Positions 42,731-53,381 of a DNA stretch of 53,993 bases are shown here, one piece after another; position 1 is the stretch's first letter; each line of letters opens with the position of its first letter. The position numbers and the translations under genes are program-made. Below the pieces are notes generated by a model. It had not been told where the DNA came from. It did no database searches and saw only the letters and a program-made list of their open reading frames with translations. Source of the DNA: CBDCBA01 sp965214125 (GTDB taxonomy: Bacteria > Planctomycetota > Phycisphaerae > Tepidisphaerales > Tepidisphaeraceae); NCBI GenBank assembly GCA_965214125.1, contig CBDCBA010000002.1, forward strand, positions 1 through 53,993, read 5' to 3'.

Positions 42731-42845
42731 TCAGAACTCAAGCTCGGCGTGGTCGTTGAAGGTGAGGGCGCGGAGCTGGTACATGTCGCCGGCCAACTTG
42801 ATTGCAACGGCGACGCGGCTTTTGCTTTCGATTGAAATCGCTCAT
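42731..42845 (-). pseudogene. Small broken gene of element 3
   Basis: An ATG at 42845 begins MSDFNRK; the frame that ends at 42731 reads VAVAIKLAGDMYQLRALTFNDHAELEF. The two are out of phase by one base at an A-rich stretch near 42823, so the gene is broken by an indel, or the site is a frameshift signal. Unknown function. Confidence 0.45.
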
Positions 42846-42846
42846 A

Positions 42847-43424
42847 TTAGCGGCGGGTGGAGATCGTGTGGAACTGCTCGACCGGCCATACGGGGCCGAC
42901 CGGGCGGGGCTGCGGCTTGTCCGGGTCCGGCTGCCATCCCATCGGGCCCGTCTGCACCGGCGGCGCGGGCTTGGCCGGGACGTCATCAGGCAGTACGCCG
43001 AACGCCAGGGGAACGCCTCGCGCGACTCGCGGCCGCGGCGGTCGGCCTCGTACTTCAAGTTGCCGAGGCGAGTGTTCTCGAACGCCGCCGCGTTGAATGC
43101 CCGCTCGCGCTCGGCGATCTGAACGTTGACCCGCTCGCGCAGCTCGTTCAGTTCGGATGCGGCCTCGGGATGTTCAAGCAATGCGTCAACGGCGCCCATG
43201 TCGAAGGCGGCATCCACCTGGGCGTTGACATCGTGCGTCTGCTTTGGTCGGCCCTCGGTGCGGTCGCAAACGGCGTGGAGCGCGGCGGTGGCGATGGGCA
43301 TGCCGGCCGATGTCCGCTCGGTGGAGCAGGCGTCGAGCAGCACGTGAGCGTCGATCAGCACGTGGGCGTCGATCAGCACGTGGGCGGCGATCAGCACGAC
43401 GGTGGGCCACTCGTCGTCGTCCAC
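42847..43424 (-). pseudogene. Broken coiled-coil gene of element 3
   Basis: From 43424, the frame reads ALLEHPEAASELNELRERVNV, AERERAFNAAAFENTRLGNLKYEADRRG, related to the coiled-coil gene of element 2 (26832-27356). Near 43025 it shifts by one base to the frame of PAPPVQTGPMGWQPDPDKPQP, ending at a TAA (42847-42849). An 18-bp tandem repeat at 43338-43391 encodes LIDAHV repeats at its N-terminus. Confidence 0.55.
43338..43391. repeat. Three tandem 18-bp repeats
   Basis: The unit CAGCACGTGGGCGTCGAT occurs three times, with one or two mismatches, plus a partial fourth unit. It is in frame within the broken coiled-coil gene. Confidence 0.8.
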
Positions 43425-43483
43425 GATTGTGCGCAGCTCGATGCGGTTAGAATCGGCGAGGGTGTTGATCCACTCTCTGACGC

Positions 43484-44929
43484 TCAGCCCGGCGGACGGG
43501 CGCCCCTTCGGGTTGGGCGCTTCGCCCCTTCGGGTTGAGCGCGAGAAACCCCGCGCGCCGACCTTTCGTCGGTGCGGGGGCCAGGTTCATGACTGGGCCG
43601 TGGTCGTCGATGGCTTGGCCGACGCTCGAACGGGGCACGCCGCAATGGCACCAACCGCAGGCGACGCCAGACGGCGTGCGTGCCCTCGTCCACGCGGGGT
43701 TTGTTGTTCGTGACGAGCCAGAACTTGCAGGTGCGGTTGAACTCGTAGAAGTCCTGCCGCATCCGGCAGGTCTTGATCCGCTCGTCGCCGGTAGGCTTCT
43801 TGACGAGTTGGATTCGGAGCTTGGCCCCTTCTTCCGTTTCGCTGGCGACGACGAGCCGTTTGCCCTGAAGGTCGGCCAGCTCGGTCGGGTGATCGGCGAA
43901 CGTCTTGGCCGTCAGCAGGCTGTCGGGCGCGGTGCCGGCGTAGGGGCCGAGCACGTGCATGAGCAGGTCCACCAGCACGCTCTTGCCACTGGCCCCGCCG
44001 GCCTTGCGCTGGATGTAGCCCCGCATCGACTCGTCCGATTGGACCTCGGCGAGGAACTGCTCGAAGCGCGGGCACGCGATGTCCGGGTCGTAGGCGATGC
44101 CGATGCGGCGGGTGATGCGGTCGCTTCGTTCGTGCGGGCGGAGGGTTCCGTCGCGTAGATCGATCATGCCGTTCTCGACGTTGAGCAGCCACGGGTCGGC
44201 GTCGAGCCGATCAACCGTGATGGCGACGCTCGGCTCGGACTGCGCGAGCTTCAGTGTCGCGGCGATACCCGACGCCGACTCCGACTTGCGGCAGTGGCCA
44301 ACCGCCTCGTCCGCGTCCGGCGCGTCCGCCGCCCTCGCCCATTGCTGGCGCGCCTCGAGCTTGGCGAGGCGGACGACACCGCCGGTTTCGTCGGGTGCCC
44401 AGTGCGACCCGCGCCACTCGTGCCAGCCGGCGCCGGGAACGAACATCATCTCGTCGCCGTGCGCGGCGACGAGTCGCTCGGCGTTGCCGTATTCGGTCCA
44501 GTAGTCCTCGCCCGCGATTGGGATGCGAGAACAGGCCTTATTTCGCCTGGTCCGGAGCTTGAGTCACTGGCCGACTTTCCGCAGAATTGCCTCGCCCTTG
44601 TCGCCGAGCAGTTCGGCGAGCGTCGGGCCACCTTTGGCCTCGTCGCCGCCCTCCAGGCATTCGCGGGTGGTGCGGATCGTGGTCGCGCGTCGCGCATCGT
44701 CGGCCGTGGACCCGCCGGCGCGTGCGACGGCGTTCAGCACCGGCAGGGCGTCGGCGTCGGCCATTCCGCCGCGAAGCAGGAAGCAGGCCAACGCAAGCTC
44801 GGCGTCGTGCCGGCCGCCCTCGTCTGGCCAGTGTTTTGCGAGCAGGGCGGCGGCGCCGATGCGGTGAACCGTGAGGGCGAGGGCGTGGGCAGCGTCGATG
44901 AAGATGCGGCGCCCAACGTTAGACATCAA
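43484..44929 (-). pseudogene. Primase-helicase remnant of element 3
   Basis: Two frames. The upstream part (44929-44564) reads AALLAKHWPDEGGRHDAELAL and LAELLGDKGEAILRKVG, as in the linker region of primase-helicases. A frame change near 44560 leads to GEDYWTEYGNAERLVAAHGDE and then the D5_N-helicase part, LNVENGMIDLRDGTLRPHE. Between YIQR and GGASGKS about 20 residues of the usual sequence are missing, and the end is out of frame after WRRLRLVP. The N-terminal primase part is lost at the right. Confidence 0.7.
43500..43542. repeat. Two 21-bp dyad repeats like those of element 1
   Basis: GCGCCCCTTCGGGTTGGGCGC at 43500-43520 and a copy with TCGCCC and TTGAGCGC at 43522-43542. The outer arms and T-containing spacer match the 20-bp dyads at 13725-13851; only the centre differs. 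Confidence 0.6.
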
Positions 44930-44994
44930 AACGGACCGCTCTAGTCATGCAGGGCGTGGCGCGAACGCCGTGCCAGTTCTCGAACGGCCCCTAG

Positions 44995-45880
44995 AGGCTG
45001 TTATGTACTTCCGCCCGCTGAGGTGGCGAACTGGCCGAGCATGAGCGACACGAACGCCATCACATGCATCCCCGCCAGCGTGCTCGGCAGCCGCTCGTAG
45101 TCCTTAGCAAGCCGCCGGAACCGAGTCGCCCACGCGAAGCTCCGCTCCACCACCCAAGCGGAGGGCTTGCCCTCCGCCACCGCCTCGGCAACAGCACAAA
45201 GCGCGCTTGGCGTCGGGCCGCTTCACCACCAGCAGGTCGATGCCCTCCAGTGCCGCGTCGTTCTCGGCCGCCTCGCCGCTGTAGCCCTGGTCGACTCAGA
45301 CGGCGTCGACGTTCTCGCCGGTGGCTTCCTGAACCGCCGCTGACAGTTCGCGCACGTGCTGTTGGTCCCCCTCGTCGGCGGGCGTGTCGACCAGCGCCAG
45401 CAGGTGCCCAAGAGTGTCGACCGCCAGGTGCACCTTGGAGCCGTTCTTGCGTTTGTGCCCGTCGTAGCCGGCCCGCCCAGCGTTCTCGAAGCTGCTGCGC
45501 AGCGTGCGGCTGTCGAAGATTGCCGCTGAGGGTTCGGGCTTGCGGCCCTTGAGCCGTCGCAACAACGTCCGCAGATCGCCGGCCGCTTGCTCGAAAGCGT
45601 CTACGGCCAGCCAACGCTGCATCTGCTGGTGACAGGCCTGCCACGGCGGCAGGTCGTGCGGGAGCATGCGCCACTGGCAGCCGGTCTTGACCGCGTACCG
45701 CACGCCGTTGAGCAGCTCACGCATCGACTGCTTGCGTTGGGGCGCGTCGGCACGCATGAGCGTGAGGTACCGGGCCAGGAACATTGACTCGTCGTTGCTG
45801 ACGTCGCTGGGGTAAGGCTTCCGTGCCATGCTCTCGCCACCGTAACCGCCGTGCGCGCTGCCGACAGTGCATGACAGCCT
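44995..45880 (-). mobile_element. Degenerate IS5-family element at the prophage-chromosome junction
   Basis: 886 bp, bounded by CTAG on both sides. The imperfect terminal repeats begin AGGCTGTTATG and AGGCTGTCATG. A transposase frame starts at 45829 (MARKPYPSDVSNDE) and shows PPWQACHQQMQRWLA and FENAGRAGYDGHKRKNG. A TGA follows NVDAV where the family has Trp (VDQGYSGE follows in phase), and later frame changes occur. It is inactive and different from the 855-bp IS. Confidence 0.82.
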
Positions 45881-46438
45881 CTAGATAGAGGCGGCGGTCG
45901 ACGTCAGGAACCGCGCCGTCATTGAGCCGAAGGCTCGTCGATCGTGTTCGGGAAGATCGAACGGCACATCGTCGTCGGCCGCGTCGTGGCGGAACAGGAG
46001 AATGCCGTCGGCTGTCAGTTGCCGCGCGAGACGAAGGAGCAAGGCGTTGATGTCGTCGCGCCGCTCGCGCACGAAGCGGTAGGGCGGGTCGAAGCAAACG
46101 ACATTCGCCGTCGGAAGATCGGCCAGTTCGTGGCTGAACACGTCGTTCGTAACGACCCGGCAGCGCTCGCCGACGCCGAGTGTAACAATGTTCTTGCGCA
46201 AGCGTTCGACGGCGGGACGGTGGCGTTCGAAGAGGACGATCGACACCGCGCCGCGGCTGAGCGATTCGAGGCCGAAGCTGCCCGTGCCGGCGAAGACGTC
46301 GTAGACGACCGCCCCCGGCAGGCGCGGGGCGAGGATGTCGAAGAGGCGTTGCTTGACGCGGTCCGTCACCGGCCGCGTCGCGTCGTCGGCCGGGTCGAGC
46401 AGGCGTCGCCCCCGAAACTCACCGGCGATGATGCGCAC
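45881..46438 (-). CDS. rsmD: 16S rRNA (guanine(966)-N2)-methyltransferase
   Basis: 185 residues. Begins MRIIAGEFRGRRL, the RsmD signature; SAM-binding DVFAGTGSFG at about 47-56; catalytic DPPY at 117-120. It methylates G966 of 16S rRNA. The stop codon lies inside the CTAG that flanks the degenerate IS, so the IS inserted exactly at the 3' end, apparently without loss of coding sequence. First chromosomal gene after the prophage array. Confidence 0.93.
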   Translation of the reverse strand: MRIIAGEFRGRRLLDPADDATRPVTDRVKQRLFDILAPRLPGAVVYDVFAGTGSFGLESLSRGAVSIVLFERHRPAVERLRKNIVTLGVGERCRVVTNDVFSHELADLPTANVVCFDPPYRFVRERRDDINALLLRLARQLTADGILLFRHDAADDDVPFDLPEHDRRAFGSMTARFLTSTAASI

Positions 46439-46447
46439 GAGGCGACC

Positions 46448-47827
<1,380 letters not shown>

Positions 47828-47874
47828 CGCCGCAACCTACCGCGGGGCCGCCGGCGTTTGTATGGTGGCGGGCG

Positions 47875-48336
47875 ATGTCGAAGTGCAAGGACGCGGCGAG
47901 TTCCCCCGAGGCGGTCACGCCGCTGTGCGCCAAGTGCGCCGCCCTCTGCTGCCGGCAGCTCGCGTTGCCGATCGACAATCCGGAGACCGCCAACGATTAC
48001 GACAACGTCCGCTGGTACCTGATGCACGAAGGCGTTCACGTCTTCGTCGAGGACGGCCAGTGGTACATCGCCTTCGCCACCCGCTGTAAGCATTTACGCG
48101 ACGACAACCTGTGCGGCGTCTACGAGACCAGGCCGCGTATCTGCCGGACCTACACCACCGACGGCTGCGAGTGGCACGGCGGGGAGTACGACTACGAGCA
48201 CCTGTTCACCAGCGCCGACCAGCTCCGCCGCCACGCCGACGAGGTGCTGGGCAAGCCGCTGATTAAGGGCCAACGCAAGCGCGACCGCCGGGCAGTCAAG
48301 GCCGGCAACGGTACCGTCACTCTGCCCCTTGCCTGA
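47875..48336 (+). CDS. YkgJ-family cysteine-cluster protein
   Basis: 153 residues. Cysteines in CAKCAALCCRQL, FATRCKHLRDDNLCGVYETRPRICRTY and DGCEW give the typical zinc- or iron-binding cluster. The family role is unknown. Starts 47 bp from the sulfatase on the other strand, so a divergent promoter lies between. It overlaps or nearly joins the next gene (ATG at 48344). Confidence 0.85.
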   Translation: MSKCKDAASSPEAVTPLCAKCAALCCRQLALPIDNPETANDYDNVRWYLMHEGVHVFVEDGQWYIAFATRCKHLRDDNLCGVYETRPRICRTYTTDGCEWHGGEYDYEHLFTSADQLRRHADEVLGKPLIKGQRKRDRRAVKAGNGTVTLPLA

Positions 48337-48343
48337 ACCTCGC

Positions 48344-49939
48344 ATGACCGACAGCGCCCCGAGCTCCGCGTGGCTGCCCCTGCCCGACGATGTCGCCGGC
48401 GGCGCCGGTGGACGTTGGGCCATTGCCGCCGGTGAGGATGGCCGCCCTAAACGACGCGGCGGGGCGGGCGGGTCATCGGTCTATCCGGCGGCGTTGCTCG
48501 ACGGCGAGGGCCGGCCGCTCGTGCATGGCGAGCTCGTCGTGCAGGACGTGTGGCCGACGCTCCGGCCGATGGGGCAGGAGAGCGGGTCGACCAATGCCGC
48601 GTTGGATGCCGCCTGGTCGGCCGCGCGGGCGGGGGACCCGAGTACCTGGTCCCTTGGCGAAATTGCACAAAAGCTCGCGGCCGGCCCGGTGCTGGTTCTG
48701 CGTGATGGGGCGTACGTTGCCGACGGAAAGGTCGCCCGCGACGACGCAAAACTCGAAGCGGCCGGCCTTCCCGCTTACTCGGCCAGCGATCGCCGCTTCA
48801 CGCGAGATGCCGGCGACTTTCGGGAACTTTCGCCCGACGGTGGCGAGGACGCGCTCAATCCCGGCGGCGGCCGCATGACGTTGCGGCCCGCCGCGACGGC
48901 GACGCTGGCCGAGCACGTGAAGGCGATCGAGCACGCCGTCGCCGACGGCTCCCTGCTGCTCGCCGGCCGCGACGTGGGCACGCGGTGGATCGAGGCGACG
49001 CACCTGAAGATCGCCCTGATGGCCTCGATCCTCGACGGCCTCGTCGCCCGCGACGGCGACGCGCCGCTGGGCCGGCTGACGATTGAGGATGTCGAGGTGC
49101 TCGCCGGCGGCGACGGGCCGGCCGCCCGGTGGGACGCCACCGCCCGCCTCTGCGCGCCGCCGGCGGTCACCATCGGGCTGGTCGGCGGTGGCCGCGTCCA
49201 CCTGGCACCGCCGGCGAACGGATCGTGGCCCGAGGCGGATCGATCGATGCGCTTGGATGCGGCTGACAACACGCTTCGCCCGCACGAGCCGCTGGCCGTG
49301 CCCGAGGGCGGGGCGGTGCGCGTGCGGATCGACCAACCGCCGCTCGACCTCGTCGCCGCGCCCGCCGGGGGGGAGTCGCTGGCGCCGGCCATCGCCGTGC
49401 CGGAGGGGCCGCACGCGGCGCGGGTCGCGGTGCTGCCGGGTCGCACGCGGTCGGAGGATGCCGAAGATTTGGGGCGTTTGTTCCTGGAATTGCTGGCCGG
49501 CCCCGTCGAGGCGACCGCCACCGCGGGCGAGCTCGTGGCCCTCGTGCGGCGGCTGTTGAAGGCCGATGACGGCGAGAAGCTTCGCCTCGACGTTGCGCTG
49601 CGCAAGGCGATCGAGGCCGACGACGACCTGAAGCGGCTGCTCGGGCCGCACCGCCTGGTGGGTGGCTGGCTCGACGACGGCTCGGACGCGGACTCCCCGG
49701 CGGCGGCGGCGGTGCCGATGAACGTCTGGTCCCGCCTGCTCACCGGTTGCGCCTCGTTGTTGCCGCCGTTCTCCGGCAGCGACCCGGCGGCGCGGCTTGA
49801 GGCGCTGCAGCGCACGCTCGCCTCGCTGAACCGCCTGACCGAGTCGCTGCTGACGGGCACGTGGCAGATCGACCGCGAGGTGGCGAGCGTGATCGCGGGC
49901 GTTGCCGAGGAGCGTGGCCTCGTCGCCGAGCGCTCGTGA
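48344..49939 (+). CDS. Large unknown protein in T6SS locus, kinase-like features
   Basis: 531 residues from the ATG at 48344. Ala/Asp/Gly-rich. The middle shows LKIALMASILDGLVARDGD and LGRLTIEDVEVL, then much later EDAEDLGRLFLELLAGP, which recall helices and the loop of kinase domains, but no catalytic residue is found. The last 150 residues are helical. It starts the rightward cluster with TssJ- and TssK-like genes, so a role with T6SS is inferred. Confidence 0.5.
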   Translation: MTDSAPSSAWLPLPDDVAGGAGGRWAIAAGEDGRPKRRGGAGGSSVYPAALLDGEGRPLVHGELVVQDVWPTLRPMGQESGSTNAALDAAWSAARAGDPSTWSLGEIAQKLAAGPVLVLRDGAYVADGKVARDDAKLEAAGLPAYSASDRRFTRDAGDFRELSPDGGEDALNPGGGRMTLRPAATATLAEHVKAIEHAVADGSLLLAGRDVGTRWIEATHLKIALMASILDGLVARDGDAPLGRLTIEDVEVLAGGDGPAARWDATARLCAPPAVTIGLVGGGRVHLAPPANGSWPEADRSMRLDAADNTLRPHEPLAVPEGGAVRVRIDQPPLDLVAAPAGGESLAPAIAVPEGPHAARVAVLPGRTRSEDAEDLGRLFLELLAGPVEATATAGELVALVRRLLKADDGEKLRLDVALRKAIEADDDLKRLLGPHRLVGGWLDDGSDADSPAAAAVPMNVWSRLLTGCASLLPPFSGSDPAARLEALQRTLASLNRLTESLLTGTWQIDREVASVIAGVAEERGLVAERS

Positions 49940-49972
49940 CGTCGCGCGGCGTAGCGGGTATCGTCGGTAATC

Positions 49973-50506
49973 ATGCCCGTAACGCTCCTCCGCCGCTCGC
50001 TCGTGACCGTGGCCGCCCTCGCCCTTGCGCTGGTGGCGGTTGGATGCGGGTGCAAGCGGGGCCAGCGGATCGCGCCGCTGGAGGTCACGGTGCTGCGGTC
50101 GAACGATTTGAACAACGAACTCGTGCCGATCGCCCTCTACGCGATCAACGACGACGTCGCCGCCGACTGGATCGGGCCCGACGCGAAGCCGGCGAGCACG
50201 CTCACGCGCGAGGGGGGCAGCGGGCGGCTGTCGGAGCGCGGCATCAAGCGGATTTACCTCACCGTCGATGGCGCCAACAGCAAAACGCTGACGCGCGATG
50301 ATCCGGTGTGGCGGCTCTGGGGCGAGCGGCGCGGCCTGACGCTGGTGGCGGTGGCCGACACTGGCGCGGCGGCCCCGGCGGACCGGGCGGCCGTCTCGAT
50401 CGACGCCTGCGACTGGCGCGACGGCCCGCGAACGATCGAGCTCGGCATCGACGAGGGCGGCCTGCGCGTCATCAGCCGCGGCGGGCGCGAGGTCCAAGAG
50501 CGATAG
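49973..50506 (+). CDS. TssJ-like T6SS outer-membrane lipoprotein
   Basis: 177 residues. A signal peptide with hydrophobic VTVAALALALVAVG ends at a lipobox AVGC (Cys25). Then PLEVTVLRSNDLNNELVPIALYAINDD fits the start of the TssJ fold. TssJ anchors the T6SS membrane complex. Upstream of tssK in the same direction, as in many T6SS loci. The match is weak at sequence level, so call is moderate. Confidence 0.6.
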   Translation: MPVTLLRRSLVTVAALALALVAVGCGCKRGQRIAPLEVTVLRSNDLNNELVPIALYAINDDVAADWIGPDAKPASTLTREGGSGRLSERGIKRIYLTVDGANSKTLTRDDPVWRLWGERRGLTLVAVADTGAAAPADRAAVSIDACDWRDGPRTIELGIDEGGLRVISRGGREVQER

Positions 50507-50578
50507 CTTTATGCAACCGACGCGGAATCGGACGTTGCCGCGAATTGCTTTGGGCGTCCCGCGTGCTTTAGTTGGGGC

Positions 50579-51529
50579 GTGATCCGCATCGGCCCGTACT
50601 CGATCGTGCGCGAGGTCAGCCGCAGCGGGCTGGTCCGTGCCGGCGTGGCGCGGCGGGACGGGTCGGTTAGCGGCGCGGAGCGGGCGGAGGTCTTGCTGAA
50701 GATCTTCGACCCCGGCGTGCCGCTGCCGCGCGGGGAACTGCGGCGGCTGGAGGCGCTGTTCGTCGACCAGGCGACGCTGCAAACCGATTTGGCCAACCGG
50801 TCGCCCGCCTGGGTGCCGGTGGTCGCGGCGGGGCGGGCGCCGCTGTCGCGTGGCGAGTCGTCGGCGGTCGGCCTGCCCGCGCCGCCACGCCCGCGCCGCG
50901 CGGCCTCGCTGGAGACGATGATCGGCGGCAGCGCGTCGCCTGGCGACGCCCTCGATCCCGCCGCGCCGGCTATCGAGCCGCCTCGGTCGAGCGAAACGGC
51001 GTACGCGGCCCTCGAACTGTTCGACGAGAGCGTCGCCACCCTCCGCGCCGGCCGCGCCGCGCTGCCGATGCGCGTCCTCTGGCCCATCGCCGAGGCCGTC
51101 GTGACAGCGTTGGAGGTGTTGCACGATGCCCACGGTCGCGCCCACGGCGGGCTGACCGACACGAACGTCCTCCTGCGCCGCGGGGCCGGCACCGATCTGC
51201 TCGTTGCGGTGAGCGATCCCTGCGTGGACGCCGGCGTCGACTTTGCCTCCGACGCCGCGTACGGCGCCGATGCTCGGATGCTGGGTCGCCACCTGTACGG
51301 ATTGGTCGAGGGGCGGGTCCCGACGCGTGGCGAGGTGGAGGTGGGGCTGTCGATGTCGCCGAACTTCGAGCGGTTTGGCGGCGCCGGGCGCCGGCTGCAC
51401 GCGGCGTGCGCCAGGCTGATGCGTGCCGGCCGGGACGGTGCCGATCCGCTGCGTCCGCCGGAGTTGCGGAAGGTGGTCGCCGGGGTCCGCGGGGGGCGTT
51501 GGAGCCTGCGCCGGCTGCTCGGTAGCTGA
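50579..51529 (+). CDS. Pseudokinase in the T6SS locus
   Basis: 316 residues from a GTG at 50579. GPYSIVREVSRSG is the glycine-loop region; VLLKIF has the Lys41 of subdomain II. The catalytic loop should be HRDLKPENVLL but reads HGGLTDTNVLL (189-199), so the catalytic Asp is a Gly and the Lys a Thr. The DFG place reads SDPC. It may bind but not phosphorylate. Between TssJ-like and large protein genes, so perhaps a T6SS scaffold or regulator. Confidence 0.7.
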   Translation: MIRIGPYSIVREVSRSGLVRAGVARRDGSVSGAERAEVLLKIFDPGVPLPRGELRRLEALFVDQATLQTDLANRSPAWVPVVAAGRAPLSRGESSAVGLPAPPRPRRAASLETMIGGSASPGDALDPAAPAIEPPRSSETAYAALELFDESVATLRAGRAALPMRVLWPIAEAVVTALEVLHDAHGRAHGGLTDTNVLLRRGAGTDLLVAVSDPCVDAGVDFASDAAYGADARMLGRHLYGLVEGRVPTRGEVEVGLSMSPNFERFGGAGRRLHAACARLMRAGRDGADPLRPPELRKVVAGVRGGRWSLRRLLGS

Positions 51530-51705
51530 TGTCGATGCGCCTGCCTTGTTCGGGGCAGGCACCTTCGCTCCCCGCAAGCTTGTGACGGGCCGCGCGGCGG
51601 TTTACAGTCGGCCACGCCTCGATCGTCCTGGCTGCGGAGCCGACGGGAGGCGCCCCAGACCCTTGATCGCGCCTCGGCTTTGCCGCGCGTGGCGATCGCC
51701 TCGCC

Positions 51706-53331
51706 GTGACAGCATCCTCCCGCCAATCCGAGTCCACCGTCGGTCGGCCGGCGCTGCGCGTGGCCCACCGGCTGCGTCGCCTGGCCGTGCTCGACGCCGA
51801 CCCTGAACGCCGCCGGGCGTCGCTGGAAAAGGAGGTGCGCGCCGCCCTCGACGCCGCCGACACGAGCGACCAAGCGGCCCTGCTGGCGGAACTGGGGAGC
51901 TACTTCCCCACGAGCGAGGACGATCTGCCGCCCGCGTGGTGGCACGCGCACGTGCCGGCCGAGGGCGCCTGGACGCAGCCGGCGCCGTCGTCGCGGCCCA
52001 TCGCGGACGATGCCTCGACCATCGCGCCCCCGCAGGCGATGCCGTCGGCGCCCGCCCCGGCGGAAACGCCCGATTCGGCGGAGCTGCCCGATTCGGCGGA
52101 CATGCCCGACATGCCCGAGCCGCAGGCGGAGGACGACGGGCTGCTGGAACTCGACGAGTTCGAGCCGCTCGACGACGAGACGCATGACGAGCCGAACGAC
52201 GCCGGTGCCGCGGGCGAGGAGGTTGGCGCGGCGGCCGACCGCGAGTTCGACGCCATCGAGTCGGCGTCGCCGGAGATGACCCTCAGCCCGCCCAACGACC
52301 CGCCACCCTTGCCGCCACCCCCGGCACCACCCCCAGCGGCTGCGCCAGCACCGGCGGCGTCGGGCGCGAATGTCGGGGACTTCACGCTCATCGACGAAGG
52401 TTCCGTCGCGCCGCCGTCGGATGGCCCCAACTACGCCGATCAACTTGATGCCGGCGCGCCGGAGGAGCCGCCGTCGATTTCGCCGTTGCAGTCGATGCCG
52501 CCGAGCGAGCAGGCCTCGCCCGAGGACGAGGCCAGTGACCTGTTGGCCCGTTTGGAGCTCCTGCGCAGCCAGCTCGATGACGCGGCCTGGCAGCGGGCGG
52601 TCGCCGCCAGCGGGTCCTCCCTCGCCACCACGCCCACCACGACTCGAGCGCCGGCGTCGTCGGGCGACGGGGCGGAGCTCGATCTGGACGACCACCAGCG
52701 TGCGCTCACGATGCGGTATTGGCAGCTCGAGCCGAAGCTGCGCCGCCGGTGGAACCTGTCGGGGCGCGACGTGATCGATCCGTCGCGGGCGGCCGAACTT
52801 GCCGATGCCGTCGGGCCGCACCTTGCGGCGATCGACACTTACGTGCGCGACGTGTGGGCCCACTTCAAGACGGCGGTCGAGGACCAGAACCCCGCGGCGA
52901 CCCAAACCCTGATTACGTCCCGCCGCGACCCGCAGGAGATGCCGCGGCTGACGCGGTCGATGCTGCTGGGCGGGCTGCGCAGCCGCTCGCACCACGACGG
53001 CCGCCGCCTGCGCCGCGACCTCGCGCAGCAGCTCAAACTGGCGACGGGCATTATCGCCGGCATCAACGGGGTCGGCCCGCGCATCAGCGACCGGGTGCTT
53101 CGGCCGCTCGACCCCGACACGCTCTGGAGCCAGGAGATCGGCTTCGGCGAGGGCGGCGGCGGCGGTTGGCTCGGGCGCGGCGGAGACAAGGAGCAGGCGA
53201 CCAAGGCCCGCTGCTGGGATCGCTTCGTCACGCTGTACCGCGAGGTCGAGGGGCACGGCGTCAGCGGCGAAGTCGTGCGCCACATCATCGAGTACGTCGA
53301 GCCGTTCCTCGCCGGCGACGGCGACGGCTGA
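51706..53331 (+). CDS. Large T6SS-locus protein with acidic/proline linker
   Basis: 541 residues from a GTG at 51706. A short helical N-terminus (ALRVAHRLRRLAVLDADP, LLAELGSYFP) is followed by an acidic and Pro/Ala-rich linker of about 200 residues. The C-terminal 200 residues are helical: MRYWQLEPKLRRRWNLSG, AAIDTYVRDVWAHFKTA, and RCWDRFVTLYREVEGHG. The last may be like the C-terminal domain of T6SS FHA proteins (TagH); I see no FHA domain. The gap 51530-51705 has no gene. Confidence 0.5.
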   Translation: MTASSRQSESTVGRPALRVAHRLRRLAVLDADPERRRASLEKEVRAALDAADTSDQAALLAELGSYFPTSEDDLPPAWWHAHVPAEGAWTQPAPSSRPIADDASTIAPPQAMPSAPAPAETPDSAELPDSADMPDMPEPQAEDDGLLELDEFEPLDDETHDEPNDAGAAGEEVGAAADREFDAIESASPEMTLSPPNDPPPLPPPPAPPPAAAPAPAASGANVGDFTLIDEGSVAPPSDGPNYADQLDAGAPEEPPSISPLQSMPPSEQASPEDEASDLLARLELLRSQLDDAAWQRAVAASGSSLATTPTTTRAPASSGDGAELDLDDHQRALTMRYWQLEPKLRRRWNLSGRDVIDPSRAAELADAVGPHLAAIDTYVRDVWAHFKTAVEDQNPAATQTLITSRRDPQEMPRLTRSMLLGGLRSRSHHDGRRLRRDLAQQLKLATGIIAGINGVGPRISDRVLRPLDPDTLWSQEIGFGEGGGGGWLGRGGDKEQATKARCWDRFVTLYREVEGHGVSGEVVRHIIEYVEPFLAGDGDG

Positions 53332-53381
53332 CCGACCACGCCTTTGCCGAGTTCGCCGAGTATCCGTCCGTTTGACCGCTT

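Noticed and set aside
48473..53283. Two very long leftward open frames over the T6SS region
   Set aside because: Arg-rich, low-complexity translations; the rightward genes have a signal peptide, kinase fold motifs and TssK similarity.
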